NCBI RefSeq assembly: GCF_023544465.1
Contig: NZ_JALPVL010000002.1
Span: 248,001-312,000, forward strand
Source of the DNA: Paractinoplanes maris
GTDB taxonomy: Bacteria; Actinomycetota; Actinomycetes; Mycobacteriales; Micromonosporaceae
Length of the DNA: 64,000 nt
Direction of reading: 5' to 3'
This document shows positions 16,828 to 25,223 of the stretch, piece by piece. The notes below the pieces were generated by a model. It did not search any database, had not been told where the DNA came from, and saw only the letters and a list, made by a program, of their open reading frames with translations. Position numbers and translations under genes: made by a program. The first letter of the stretch is position 1. Each line of letters opens with the position of its first letter.

Positions 16828-18713
16828 GCTGAGGCTCCGAACAGGACGGCCACGGTGCCCAGCAGCAGCGCGCCGGCCAGGACGGCGGCGGCGGCCGCGG
16901 GCAGCGGGAGGCGGTGGGCGTACGCGAGTGCCGCGCCCACCCGCGACGTGGTGGTGCCGGTGCCCTCGACGGCGGCGTCGACGACCCGCTCGTCGACTGT
17001 GGTGATGGCCCGGGCCAGTGCCTTCACCGGTCGTACGAGGGCTCGGTCCTGAATGTCGTCGAGACGGAAACCGGCGGCGAACAGCGGGCGGGCGCGACCG
17101 AGGGCCAGCGCCGGATCGGCTCCGGGGACCGCACGCCACAGCCACCAGGCGGCGGTCGCACCGGCGGCCAGCAGGATCAGGGGCAGGACGATGGCCACGC
17201 CGAGATGCGGCTCGTCCAGCTCGAGAGCCGTCCGGAACCCGGGCGCCCAGGCGGCCAGGCCGAGCAGCACCGACGGGATGGCCAGGAGCAGGATCGGCCA
17301 GCGCATCGCGGCCGGCGGATCATGCGGAGCGGCGGGCTGGGTGTAGCGGGCGTCGTCGAAACCGATCTCCCAGTCGGGACCGTCGGGGCCGTGCGCGCGC
17401 GAGACGCCGAAGAACGCCAGAAGCAGCAGCCGGGTGGCATACCAGGCCGTGATGCCGACGGCGAGCAGCCCGGCCAGCCAGACCAGCCAGGCCACCCAGA
17501 CGGGCGCGGTCTCGCCGCCCTCGGTCGCGTGGGCGGCGGCGGTCAGCACGTTCTCCTTCGACCAGAACCCGGCCAGTGGCGGCACACCCGCGAGCGCACC
17601 CAGACCGGCGGCGAACGACCAGAAGGTGATCGGCATGTGCTCGCGGAGAGCGCCCATGCGGGAGAGGTAGTTGGTGCCGACCGCGTGGATCACCGCACCG
17701 GCCGCGAGGAAGAGCAGGGCCTTGAACGCGGCGTGGGTGAGCAGGTGGAACAGGGCGGCGGCGGGCGAGCCGACGGCCAGCGCGCCGGTCATGTAGCCGA
17801 TCTGGCTGACCGTCGACCAGGCCAGGACCCGCTTGAGATCGTCCTGGGCCATCGCGCTGAGCGCGCCGAGCAGGATGGTGATCGCGGCCATCACGCCGAG
17901 CACGGCCAGTGCGGCCGGGGACTGGTCGAAGAGCGGGTAGAGCCGGAAGACGACGTAGACACCGGCCGCGACCATGGTGGCGGCGTGGATCAGCGCCGAG
18001 ATCGGGGTGGGGCCGGCCATCGCATCGGGCAGCCACGTGTGCAGCGGGAACTGGGCGCTCTTGCCGGCCACCCCGGCCAGGATGAACAGCAGCGCGGGGG
18101 TGCTGGGCGGCTGGGCCAGGACGTCGGCGATGCGGCTGCTGCCGGCGTCGGCGATCAGGATGGCCACGCCGAGCAGGAACCCGATGTCGCCCACCCGGGT
18201 GACCAGGAAGGCCTTCACGGCGGCGGCCGGGGCCTCGGGGAGACGGCGGTCGTGCCCGATCAGCAGGTAGGAGCAGGCGCCCATGATCTCCCAGCCGACC
18301 ACCACGCCGATCAGGTCGCCACTGGTCACCACCAGGAGCATCGCGCCCGTGAAGAGGCTGATCTGAGCGGCGTACGGGGCATAGCGCGGGTCGTCGTGCA
18401 GATAGGCGACCGAATAGATCTGCACGAAGAGCGCAACCGTGGCGACGGCCAGCGCCACATACAGGGCGGCGTGGCCGACGGAGATGCCGAGCGTCAGGTC
18501 GATGTCACCGAGGCTCACCCAGTGTGTCGAGAGCTCGATCGGCTTGGTCGCGAAGAGTAGGAGGCCGAGCGTCACGAGCAGTGAGACGGCGGCTCCGGCG
18601 ATACCGAGCGTGGCCGCCGGCCGGCGCCTCTGTGCACCGTCGCCGGGTGGGAGCAGCAGGCCGGCCAGACCCAGGAGAAGCGGTACGACCGGAATCAGGA
18701 CGGCGGCGTTCAC
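16824..18713 (-). CDS. nuoL: NADH-quinone oxidoreductase subunit L
   Basis: The 629-residue protein is the distal antiporter-like subunit with the long lateral helix. Signature segments are VGWEIMGACSYLLIGH, HTWLPDAMAGPTPISAL with the following IHAATMVAAGVY, and the proton-path histidine/lysine helices after residue 300. It overlaps nuoK and nuoM by 4 bases each. The C-terminal 120 residues contain the lateral helix and final anchor. Length is normal for NuoL of actinobacteria. Confidence 0.95.
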   Translation of the reverse strand: MNAAVLIPVVPLLLGLAGLLLPPGDGAQRRRPAATLGIAGAAVSLLVTLGLLLFATKPIELSTHWVSLGDIDLTLGISVGHAALYVALAVATVALFVQIYSVAYLHDDPRYAPYAAQISLFTGAMLLVVTSGDLIGVVVGWEIMGACSYLLIGHDRRLPEAPAAAVKAFLVTRVGDIGFLLGVAILIADAGSSRIADVLAQPPSTPALLFILAGVAGKSAQFPLHTWLPDAMAGPTPISALIHAATMVAAGVYVVFRLYPLFDQSPAALAVLGVMAAITILLGALSAMAQDDLKRVLAWSTVSQIGYMTGALAVGSPAAALFHLLTHAAFKALLFLAAGAVIHAVGTNYLSRMGALREHMPITFWSFAAGLGALAGVPPLAGFWSKENVLTAAAHATEGGETAPVWVAWLVWLAGLLAVGITAWYATRLLLLAFFGVSRAHGPDGPDWEIGFDDARYTQPAAPHDPPAAMRWPILLLAIPSVLLGLAAWAPGFRTALELDEPHLGVAIVLPLILLAAGATAAWWLWRAVPGADPALALGRARPLFAAGFRLDDIQDRALVRPVKALARAITTVDERVVDAAVEGTGTTTSRVGAALAYAHRLPLPAAAAAVLAGALLLGTVAVLFGASA

Positions 18714-19081
18714 CCGGTCACCCGCTCGTGGTCGTGCTCGTGCAGGGCCACCTCGTCGAGCACCACCGCCCGGCGGAGACGGTAGTACTGCAGGACGATC
18801 GCCAGGCCCACGCCGACCTCGGCGGCGGCCAGGACGATGACGAAGAGGGCGAAGATCGCGCCGGCTCGGGGCTCGGGGACGGGGTAGGCCCAGGCCTCGG
18901 GTTGCACGCCGCCGAGCGCGGATTTGATGGTGGCGTCGGCGGCGACCAGGATCAGGTTGACCGCGTTGAGCATGAGCTCCACCGCCATCAGGACGAGGAT
19001 GGCGTTCCGCCTGCGCAGGACTCCGTAGACGCCGAGGGCGAAGAGCAGACCGGCGATGACGTACGGGATGACCGCGTGCAT
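18710..19081 (-). CDS. nuoK: NADH-quinone oxidoreductase subunit K
   Basis: The 123-residue protein has three membrane helices. The two conserved membrane glutamates of the NuoK proton path are visible in VLMAVELMLNAVNL and in FALFVIVLAAAEVGVGL. Compared with the usual 100 residues it has an extra polar loop of about 20 residues (KSALGGVQPEAWAYPVPEP) between helices 2 and 3. A charged His/Glu-rich tail ends the protein. Start and stop overlap nuoJ by 1 base and nuoL by 4. Confidence 0.94.
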   Translation of the reverse strand: MHAVIPYVIAGLLFALGVYGVLRRRNAILVLMAVELMLNAVNLILVAADATIKSALGGVQPEAWAYPVPEPRAGAIFALFVIVLAAAEVGVGLAIVLQYYRLRRAVVLDEVALHEHDHERVTG

Positions 19082-20049
19082 CAGGTCGCCTCGCCGTCGG
19101 GGTCGGGGCCGGGCTGGTCGGGGGCCTTGGGCAGTGCGCGGTTGCCCGCTCTGTCCTGTGCTTCGCCGCTGGGGAGCGCTCGGGTCGGCCGGTCGGGGAT
19201 GGGCCGGCTCTCGATCTCGCGGCTCGTGCCTTCGATTGTGCGTGCTGCCGAATCCGATATCTCCGTCTTATCAGGCTGACCCAGGGTGGGGCCGGCTTCG
19301 CGGGCTCGGAAGACGACGTCGTGGGCCTTCTGTTTGAGGACGTCCTCGCGGGTCGTCGCCGTCTGGGTGGCGATCTCGTCGGGATGGGTCAGCCGGCCGC
19401 CGACCTTCTCGGCCGCGCGCTGGGCCCGCAGGCGCTCCTGGGCGGCCGACTGCCGGGCGGCGATGCGCTGCAGCCGGGCGACCACCTCGGCCGACTCGTC
19501 GACCGGGCCGGGCGGGGGCTCGTCGGGCCGGGCGGCGGCATCCGGGTCGGGGCGGGCGCCGATGTCCGGGCGGGACAGGACGATCGCGCCGACCAGCGCG
19601 GCCAGCAGCAGGATCGAGAGCACCTCGAAGGGCAGCACCCAGGCACCGAAGATCTGCTCGCCGACCCGGCGGCCGGTGCCGGGCGGAGGCAGTTCGAACT
19701 CGGTCCAGCGGAAGGCGTCGACCAGCAGCACGGTCAGACCCAGACCGACCCCGCCGCCGATCAGGGCGGCCGGGGCGGCGGGCCGGTCGAGGTCCTTGGA
19801 CGGGCCGATCGGGGCCCGGGTCAGCATCACCGCGAAGAGCAGCAGCACGACGACGGCGCCCACATAGACCAGGATCTGCACCCAGGCGACCAGCTCGGCC
19901 CCCAGCACCAGGTAGAGCCCGGCGATCGCGCCCAGGCTGACCACCAGGTAGAAGCCGGCCCGCACCAGGTGGGCGCTGGTCACGACGAAGACGCCGGAGC
20001 CGACCGCGATCGCGCCGAGAGCCAGCATCAACGCGTCCGCGACGGTCAC
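19081..20049 (-). CDS. nuoJ: NADH-quinone oxidoreductase subunit J with a long hydrophilic tail
   Basis: The 322-residue protein starts at GTG 20049 in a GTGA overlap with nuoI. Residues 1-160 are the five-helix NuoJ domain, including [20 protein letters not shown] with the pi-bulge region. Residues 161-322 form an unusual hydrophilic tail rich in Pro, Arg, Asp and Gln (for example [19 protein letters not shown]), which looks partly helical and partly disordered. Typical NuoJ proteins are 165-290 residues, so this tail is at or beyond the upper limit. It would lie on the cytoplasmic side. Confidence 0.93.
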   Translation of the reverse strand: MTVADALMLALGAIAVGSGVFVVTSAHLVRAGFYLVVSLGAIAGLYLVLGAELVAWVQILVYVGAVVVLLLFAVMLTRAPIGPSKDLDRPAAPAALIGGGVGLGLTVLLVDAFRWTEFELPPPGTGRRVGEQIFGAWVLPFEVLSILLLAALVGAIVLSRPDIGARPDPDAAARPDEPPPGPVDESAEVVARLQRIAARQSAAQERLRAQRAAEKVGGRLTHPDEIATQTATTREDVLKQKAHDVVFRAREAGPTLGQPDKTEISDSAARTIEGTSREIESRPIPDRPTRALPSGEAQDRAGNRALPKAPDQPGPDPDGEAT

Positions 20050-20639
20050 CGCTCCGTCTCCGGGGGCGCCGGACGCCGGACGGGGGGTGCGGTCTTGGCG
20101 GCCGTGGCCGCACCCGGACCGGCCGCCTTGCGCGCCGCCGTGGCCTCCTCCTTGGAGGGCTCGCCGAGCACGTCGTGGGCCGGCGGCGGTGGGACGGTGC
20201 GCATCCACTCCCCCAGCCGGTCCTTGTCGTGCAGCAGGTTGAGGACGTCGGTCTCGGCATACTCGAACTCGGGCGTCCAGTGCAGCGCGTCGAACGGGCA
20301 GACCTCGATGCAGATGCCGCAGTACATGCAGAGCGAGAAGTCGATGTCGAACCGGTCGAGCACGTTGCGCTGCCGCGCGCGGGCCGCCCCCGGGACAACC
20401 ACTTCTTCCTTGTGGGAGTCGATGTAGATGCACCAGTCGGGGCACTCCCGGGCGCACAGCATGCAGACCGTGCAGTTCTCCTCGGTGAGCGCGATGACCC
20501 CGCGGCTGCGCGGCGGAAGCTCGGGCTCGACATCGGGATACTGCTGGGTGGTCGACCGTTTGGTCATCGTCTTGAACGTGACGGCGAGCCCCTGGACCAG
20601 ACCCTTGCCGGGCGTGCCGCGCTCCCCGTCGTCACTCAC
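20046..20639 (-). CDS. nuoI: NADH-quinone oxidoreductase subunit I (2x 4Fe-4S)
   Basis: The 197-residue protein starts at GTG 20639. Two complete 4Fe-4S motifs are visible, [12 protein letters not shown] near residue 56 and [12 protein letters not shown] near residue 103. NuoI holds clusters N6a and N6b that pass electrons to NuoB. The last 50 residues are an Ala/Pro/Lys-rich extension beyond the normal domain. The gene is separated from nuoH, its usual upstream partner, by an antisense Uma2 gene, so nuoI to nuoN need either a local promoter or long read-through. Confidence 0.94.
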   Translation of the reverse strand: MSDDGERGTPGKGLVQGLAVTFKTMTKRSTTQQYPDVEPELPPRSRGVIALTEENCTVCMLCARECPDWCIYIDSHKEEVVVPGAARARQRNVLDRFDIDFSLCMYCGICIEVCPFDALHWTPEFEYAETDVLNLLHDKDRLGEWMRTVPPPPAHDVLGEPSKEEATAARKAAGPGAATAAKTAPPVRRPAPPETER

Positions 20640-20700
20640 AAACGCATATCCTGCCCCGTCGCCCCATTTGATGCGAGCACACCCCCATCAGATCTTCCGG

Positions 20701-20706
20701 TAGATT
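20701..20706 (+). promoter_or_regulatory. Possible -10 element for the Uma2 gene
   Basis: TAGATT fits the actinobacterial -10 consensus and lies 40 bases upstream of the ATG of the Uma2 gene in the gap between divergent nuoI and Uma2. No convincing -35 hexamer is seen at the right distance, so the call is tentative. Confidence 0.25.
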
Positions 20707-20745
20707 GAGATGTGAGTGCGAGAGCCGGCGCCCGGGAGGCTTCTC

Positions 20746-21321
20746 ATGACCGCTACCACCAGCGACATGCCACCCCAGGGCGACTGGACTGCAGACGATC
20801 TTGCTCGGCTCCCTGAGGACGGCGTCCGTCGCGAAATCTTTGACGGAGTTCTCCACGTGACCGTCTCGCCTTCGAGCGTTCACCAGGCCCTCTCCGGGTT
20901 CCTGTTCTACGCCCTCTCGGCTTCCTGCCCCGAACACCTCTTTGTCAGCCAGTCGAACGATGTGGTGCTGAACCCACGTCGCCTCTACGCGCCAGATCTG
21001 CTTGTCGTCACGTTCGATGCCGCGAAGTCGAAAACCGGGAAGTTCACCGCGAGCGAGGTGGTCCTGGCCGCCGAGATCGTTTCGCCGAGCACCAAGAGCA
21101 TCGATCGGGTGACCAAGCCGGCCTTCTACGCACAGGCTGGGATTCCCCACTACTGGCTCATCGAGACCAGCGACGACCTTGCCGTCACCACTTATGAGCT
21201 GAACCCCGACGACAGGATCTACGAGCCGACCGGCACCTTCAGCGGCGACGACGTGATCCGCCTCGACCGGCCCTGGCCGATCGAGATCCCGCTGCGCTCC
21301 GTCCGCCCGCGGAACCTGTGA
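20746..21321 (+). CDS. Uma2 family endonuclease-like protein (DUF820)
   Basis: The 191-residue protein starts at ATG 20746 behind GGGAGG. It matches the Uma2/DUF820 family, which has a restriction-endonuclease-like core. The conserved acidic and basic residues sit in YAPDLLVVTFD, VVLAAEIVSPSTKS and KPAFYAQAGIPHYWLIE. The cellular role of these proteins is not established. It lies on the strand opposite to the nuo genes, exactly between nuoH and nuoI. Its codon use is less GC-biased (CTT, TTT, GTT, GCT appear), which suggests later acquisition. Confidence 0.9.
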   Translation: MTATTSDMPPQGDWTADDLARLPEDGVRREIFDGVLHVTVSPSSVHQALSGFLFYALSASCPEHLFVSQSNDVVLNPRRLYAPDLLVVTFDAAKSKTGKFTASEVVLAAEIVSPSTKSIDRVTKPAFYAQAGIPHYWLIETSDDLAVTTYELNPDDRIYEPTGTFSGDDVIRLDRPWPIEIPLRSVRPRNL

Positions 21322-21348
21322 CGAGGTCTTTCCTCGCCGCGACGCCGC

Positions 21349-22308
21349 TCACATGATCACCTTGACGGCGGCCGTCAGCACGAGCTGACCCAGCGCCACC
21401 GGAACGAGGACCAGCCAGCAGAGCCGTTGGAGCTGGTCCTCGCGCAGGCGGGGGTAGGCCACGCGGAACCAGATGATGACGAACGAAACCGCGAAGATCT
21501 TGACCAGGGTCCAGAGCCAGCCGAGCTGCTCGGCGAACGGCCCGTGCCAGCCGCCGAGAAAAAGCACGGTGGTCAGGGCGGCGATGACGACGATGCCCAC
21601 GTACTCGGCGAGCAGGAAGAACGCGAACCGCAGGCCCGTGTACTCGGTCATGTAGCCGAAGACCAGCTCGGAGTCGGCGATCGGCATGTCGAAGGGGGGC
21701 CGGCGGATCTCGGCCAGACCGGCGACGAAGAAGACGATCGCGGCCGGGGCCTGCCAGAGCAGCCACCACGGACGCCAGGCCTCGATGATGCCGGGCAGGC
21801 TCAGGGTTCCCGCCGCCATGGCGACACTGGCCGCGGCGAGCACCAGCGGAAGCTCGTACCCGAGAAGCTGAGCCGCCCCGCGCAGGCCGCCCAGCAGGCT
21901 GTATTTGTTGGCCGAGGCCCACGCCGACATGAGCACGGCGAGCACGCCGACGCCCAGCACGGCGAGCACGAAGAACAACCCCACGTCGAGCGCCTGGGCG
22001 ACGAGTCCGTTCGGCCCGAGCGGGATGACGAGCAGGACCAACAGGTACGGGAACAGGGCGACGATCGGGGCCAGCCGGAACACCCGCCGGTCGGCCTGAC
22101 CGGGCGCGACGTCCTCTTTCTGGACGAACTTGACGCCGTCCGCGACGAGCTGGGCCCAGCCGTGGAAGGCACCGGCGTACATCGGGCCGAGCCGCCCCTG
22201 CATGTGCGCCATGACCTTGTGCTCGGCCTGCCCGACCACAAGCGGCAACACGAGGAACGCCGCCACGACGGCGACGACCCGGACGATGAGGTCGAGCCAG
22301 AGCGGCAT
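21349..22308 (-). CDS. nuoH: NADH-quinone oxidoreductase subunit H
   Basis: The 319-residue protein has eight or nine helices. NuoH forms the quinone chamber roof and joins the peripheral and membrane arms. Signature segments are VKFVQKEDVAPGQADRRVF (quinone-chamber loop), SAWASANKYSLLGGLRGAAQ and ELVFGYMTEYTGLRFAFF. ATG 22308 overlaps the nuoC stop by 1 base. Downstream comes an antisense Uma2 gene in place of nuoI. The protein is shorter than many actinobacterial NuoH (about 400-450 residues), because it lacks the long C-terminal tail. Confidence 0.94.
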   Translation of the reverse strand: MPLWLDLIVRVVAVVAAFLVLPLVVGQAEHKVMAHMQGRLGPMYAGAFHGWAQLVADGVKFVQKEDVAPGQADRRVFRLAPIVALFPYLLVLLVIPLGPNGLVAQALDVGLFFVLAVLGVGVLAVLMSAWASANKYSLLGGLRGAAQLLGYELPLVLAAASVAMAAGTLSLPGIIEAWRPWWLLWQAPAAIVFFVAGLAEIRRPPFDMPIADSELVFGYMTEYTGLRFAFFLLAEYVGIVVIAALTTVLFLGGWHGPFAEQLGWLWTLVKIFAVSFVIIWFRVAYPRLREDQLQRLCWLVLVPVALGQLVLTAAVKVIM

Positions 22309-23138
22309 CAGTCACCGTCCTCGATGTGCGGCGCGGCCGCCGGGCCGGCGTCATTCGAACCCGCTGGCCGAGCGGGCGGCTCGGAGCCGGCCGGGCTCGG
22401 TGCGGGAGCCGAAGTAGAGGAGGTCACCGGGTCGGCCGGCGCGCCGGGACCGGACGTGCGCGGGGTGGCGGCACGGCGGGGGCGGTCGGCCGGGGCGGAG
22501 CGGACCGGGCGTGCGGGAGCCGGCGGGGCCTGACCGGCGCGGGGGCCCCACTCGTTGGGGTCGGGGACACCTGGTGGGCGCATGGGGGCGCGTTTCGTGG
22601 TGCCGGCCTCGGACTCGCCCGGTTCCTTGGCGCCGGGCCAGGCCTTGGCCACCCGGGAAGCGAGCACGAATTCCTTGCGCAGCGGGTGGCCCTCGAAGCC
22701 CGGCGGCAGCAGCAATGGGCGCAGGTCGGGGTGGCGGGCGAACGTGATGCCGAACATCTCGTACGTCTCGCGCTCGTGCCAGTCGGCGCCGGGGAAGAGC
22801 TCGACCACCGACTCGACCACCGGGTTGTCGCGGGGCACGAGCGTGCGCAGCAGCAGGGCGTGCCGGCGCCGGGTCGAGTAGAGGTGAGCGACCACCCGGA
22901 ACCCGTCGTCGAGCTCGTCCACGGCCGACAGCCAGTCGAAGTAGTCACAACCGAGCGCGCCGTTGTGCTTGGCCGTGCCCACGGTTTCCCACCATCGGGC
23001 GACCGGCACGTCGACCACCGCGCGCTCGTGGCCGGGGCCGCCGCCCGAGAGGCCGGCGACGATCTCGCCCGGAGGCGCGTCCGGGGAGTCGTCCGTCAGC
23101 AGCGCCACCAGGCGCTCGCCGACCTCTTCAGGCGTCAT
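22308..23138 (-). CDS. nuoC: NADH-quinone oxidoreductase subunit C with a Pro/Ala-rich tail
   Basis: The 276-residue protein starts at ATG 23138. Residues 30-170 match NuoC (30 kDa subunit). The family signature is seen in DWHERETYEMFGITFARHPD and LLLPPGFEGHPLRKEF. It is a stand-alone NuoC, not a fused NuoCD. Residues 185-276 are a low-complexity Pro/Ala/Arg/Ser tail without resemblance to NuoD. The normal partner nuoD is missing: downstream is nuoH, and upstream are a repeat array and a DUF2252 gene. Confidence 0.93.
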   Translation of the reverse strand: MTPEEVGERLVALLTDDSPDAPPGEIVAGLSGGGPGHERAVVDVPVARWWETVGTAKHNGALGCDYFDWLSAVDELDDGFRVVAHLYSTRRRHALLLRTLVPRDNPVVESVVELFPGADWHERETYEMFGITFARHPDLRPLLLPPGFEGHPLRKEFVLASRVAKAWPGAKEPGESEAGTTKRAPMRPPGVPDPNEWGPRAGQAPPAPARPVRSAPADRPRRAATPRTSGPGAPADPVTSSTSAPAPSPAGSEPPARPAGSNDAGPAAAPHIEDGD

Positions 23139-23211
23139 GCGCTCATCCTATGATCCGACCGCCGGCTCCGAACTCCCCCAGCCCGCATCCACAGCCGGGC
23201 TCATCAGTCCA

Positions 23212-23351
23212 CCCCGCTCGAGCCGAAGCCGCCAACTGCTCATCCGCCCCGCTCGGGCCGAAGCCGCCAGCCGATCAGTCGCCCCGCTCGAGCCGGAGCC
23301 GCCGGTCGATCAGTCGCCCCGCTCGGGCCGGAGCCGCCGGTCGGTCAGAGG
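23212..23351. repeat. Four tandem copies of a 35-bp unit
   Basis: Copies start at 23212, 23247, 23282 and 23317, each beginning CCCCGCTCGRGCCGRAGCCG. They differ at a few positions, and the last two are most alike. The final copy includes the stop codon of the DUF2252 gene (23345-23347), and the same TCA triplet recurs at that position in the other copies. The array fills most of the 206-base gap between nuoC and the DUF2252 gene. Confidence 0.9.
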
Positions 23352-24646
23352 CCGGGCAGGCGGCCGTTGCGGAAGACGTCGACGAAGTCCTGGTGGTCCT
23401 CGCGGGCCTGGTCGCCGTAGCGGTGGGCGAAGTCGACCAGGTGCTGGACGAAGCCCGCCTCGTCCTTGTCGATCTCGGCCACGATCGCCTCCTCGGTGGA
23501 GAAGTCGACCAGGTCGTGGCTGGACTCGTCGTCGGCCACCGAATGCATGCGGGCGACGGCCCGGCCCAGGTCGGCGATGACCCCCCGCAGTTCGTCGGGC
23601 TCGTTGACGTCGGACCAGTCGAGATCGGCCGCATAGGGCGAGACCTCCGCGACCAGCTGGCCGACTCCGTCCAACGTGGTGTAGCCGACCCACGAGTCGG
23701 CGTGGGCCTGCAGGGCGTGCTGCGACTCGGCCGTCCGGTGGCCCTGGTGCTGGAAGTAGGACCGCACCCGGTCGTCGTCGACCCAGCGCGCGACGGCGGG
23801 CACCTGGGCCTGCTTCATATAGATGATCACGTCGTTCTCGAGGGCCTGGGTGTGCCCCTCGAGCAGCAGGTTGTAGGACGGCAGGCCGGCCGACCCGATG
23901 CCCACACCCTTGCGCAGTTTGATGTCCTTGATGTTGGTCGCCCCGGGACGGCTGGCCGGGGGCAGCGTCTCGCGATAGCGGTCGAACGCCTCCCGTACGG
24001 CCGCGCCGGTCTCCTCATCGACCTCGAAGACGCCGTCGGCCAGCGCGAACCGGCGCTCGTAGTCGTCGATCGTGGTCTGCGACGAGAGCAGGTCGATGCG
24101 GGTGTTGAGCCGGGCCTCCTGCAGGACGCGGCGCAGGACACCGTCGGCGTTGTCGAGCGTGATCGAGCCGATCGCGTCGTCGCCGCCGAGCGCGATGGCG
24201 CGCAGCTCGGTCAGGTAGGACCGGGCGAACCCGGTGACCAGCTGGGTGATGTCGTCGTCGGAGAGGGCTTTCTGGTAGCCGATCAGGGCCAGGCTCGCGG
24301 AGAACCGCTTGAGATCCCAGGAGAAGGGCCCGATGTACGCCTCGTCGAAGTCGTTGACGTTGAAGACGAGCTGACCGGACGAGTTCATGTAGGTGCCGAA
24401 GTTCTCCGCGTGCAGGTCGCCGTGGATCCACACCCGGCTCGTCCGGTCGTCGAGGAAACTGGCGTCGGAGTACGCCCCGGTGAGGTCGGCGTAGAAGAGC
24501 GACGCGCTCCCCCGATAGAAGGCGAACGGCGACGCGGCCATCTTGCGGAACTTGCGCCGGAAGGCGGCTGGATCGATGGCGATCAAATCGCCGAATTCCC
24601 TGGTCAGGACGTCGATGATGAAGTCGGCACGCGACTGATCGGTCAT
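23345..24646 (-). CDS. DUF2252 family protein (kinase-like fold)
   Basis: The 433-residue protein matches DUF2252 throughout. Segments RKFRKMAASPFAFYRGSASL, WIHGDLHAENFGTY and FNVNDFDEAYIGPF resemble the catalytic loop and metal-binding motif of aminoglycoside-phosphotransferase-like kinases (HGDLHxxN and D-F-D). No member has a firmly assigned reaction known to me. It begins 10 bases after the nuoB stop on the same strand, so it is probably cotranscribed with nuoB. Its stop codon lies within a 35-bp repeat array. Confidence 0.9.
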   Translation of the reverse strand: MTDQSRADFIIDVLTREFGDLIAIDPAAFRRKFRKMAASPFAFYRGSASLFYADLTGAYSDASFLDDRTSRVWIHGDLHAENFGTYMNSSGQLVFNVNDFDEAYIGPFSWDLKRFSASLALIGYQKALSDDDITQLVTGFARSYLTELRAIALGGDDAIGSITLDNADGVLRRVLQEARLNTRIDLLSSQTTIDDYERRFALADGVFEVDEETGAAVREAFDRYRETLPPASRPGATNIKDIKLRKGVGIGSAGLPSYNLLLEGHTQALENDVIIYMKQAQVPAVARWVDDDRVRSYFQHQGHRTAESQHALQAHADSWVGYTTLDGVGQLVAEVSPYAADLDWSDVNEPDELRGVIADLGRAVARMHSVADDESSHDLVDFSTEEAIVAEIDKDEAGFVQHLVDFAHRYGDQAREDHQDFVDVFRNGRLPGL

Positions 24647-24656
24647 AGAGCGGAGA

Positions 24657-25214
24657 CTAGTCCCCGGTTGCTCCCGGCGGGCCCACCATCGGGGCAGTCA
24701 GCGATGCCGCTTCACGGCCCGGCCCCAGCGGATCGGGTCGCGAGACGCCGCCCGGGCCCGACTGCTCGGCCGCGATCTTCTCCTGCAGGCGCAGGATGCC
24801 GTGCAGCAGCGCCTCGGGGCGGGGTGGGCAGCCCGGCACGTAGACGTCGACCGGGATGATCTGGTCGACGCCCTTGGTCACCGAGTAGGAGTCCCAATAG
24901 GGGCCGCCGCAGTTGGCACAGGAACCGAACGAGATGACGTATTTCGGCTCGGGCATCTGGTCGTAGAGCCGCTTGATGGCGGGCGCCATCTTGTCGGTGA
25001 CCGTGCCCGACACGACCATCAGGTCGGCCTGGCGTGGACCGTGCGCGAACGGGATGACCCCCATGCGCATGAAGTCGTGCCGGCTCATGCTCGACGCGAT
25101 GAACTCGATCGCGCAGCACGCCAGCCCGAAGTTGAACACCCAGAGCGAGTAACGCCGCCCCCAGTTCAGCACGAACTTGATGGGCTCTCCGAGCACTCCA
25201 GGCAGACCGGCCAC
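24657..25214 (-). CDS. nuoB: NADH-quinone oxidoreductase subunit B
   Basis: The 185-residue protein starts at GTG 25214. The four ligands of cluster N2 are visible: the adjacent pair in GLACCAIEF, one in the [15 protein letters not shown] segment, and one in VPGCPPRPE. The stretch [15 protein letters not shown] resembles the DSYS form seen in Ndh-1 and Fpo-type complexes more than the usual AVVQGVD form. The C-terminal 35 residues are a Gly/Pro-rich extension. It starts 10 bases after the PLP decarboxylase gene, with no nuoA upstream. Confidence 0.94.
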   Translation of the reverse strand: MAGLPGVLGEPIKFVLNWGRRYSLWVFNFGLACCAIEFIASSMSRHDFMRMGVIPFAHGPRQADLMVVSGTVTDKMAPAIKRLYDQMPEPKYVISFGSCANCGGPYWDSYSVTKGVDQIIPVDVYVPGCPPRPEALLHGILRLQEKIAAEQSGPGGVSRPDPLGPGREAASLTAPMVGPPGATGD

Positions 25215-25223
25215 GACGTCAAC

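Noticed and set aside
13844..18560. Long plus-strand open frames opposite nuoN, nuoM and nuoL
   Set aside because: They are shadows produced by GC-rich codon bias; their products are Gln/Gly/Arg-rich without any domain.
23150..23211. Search for a missing nuoD or nuoA remnant upstream of nuoC
   Set aside because: No segment with NuoD or NuoA signatures is visible in any frame of the gap.
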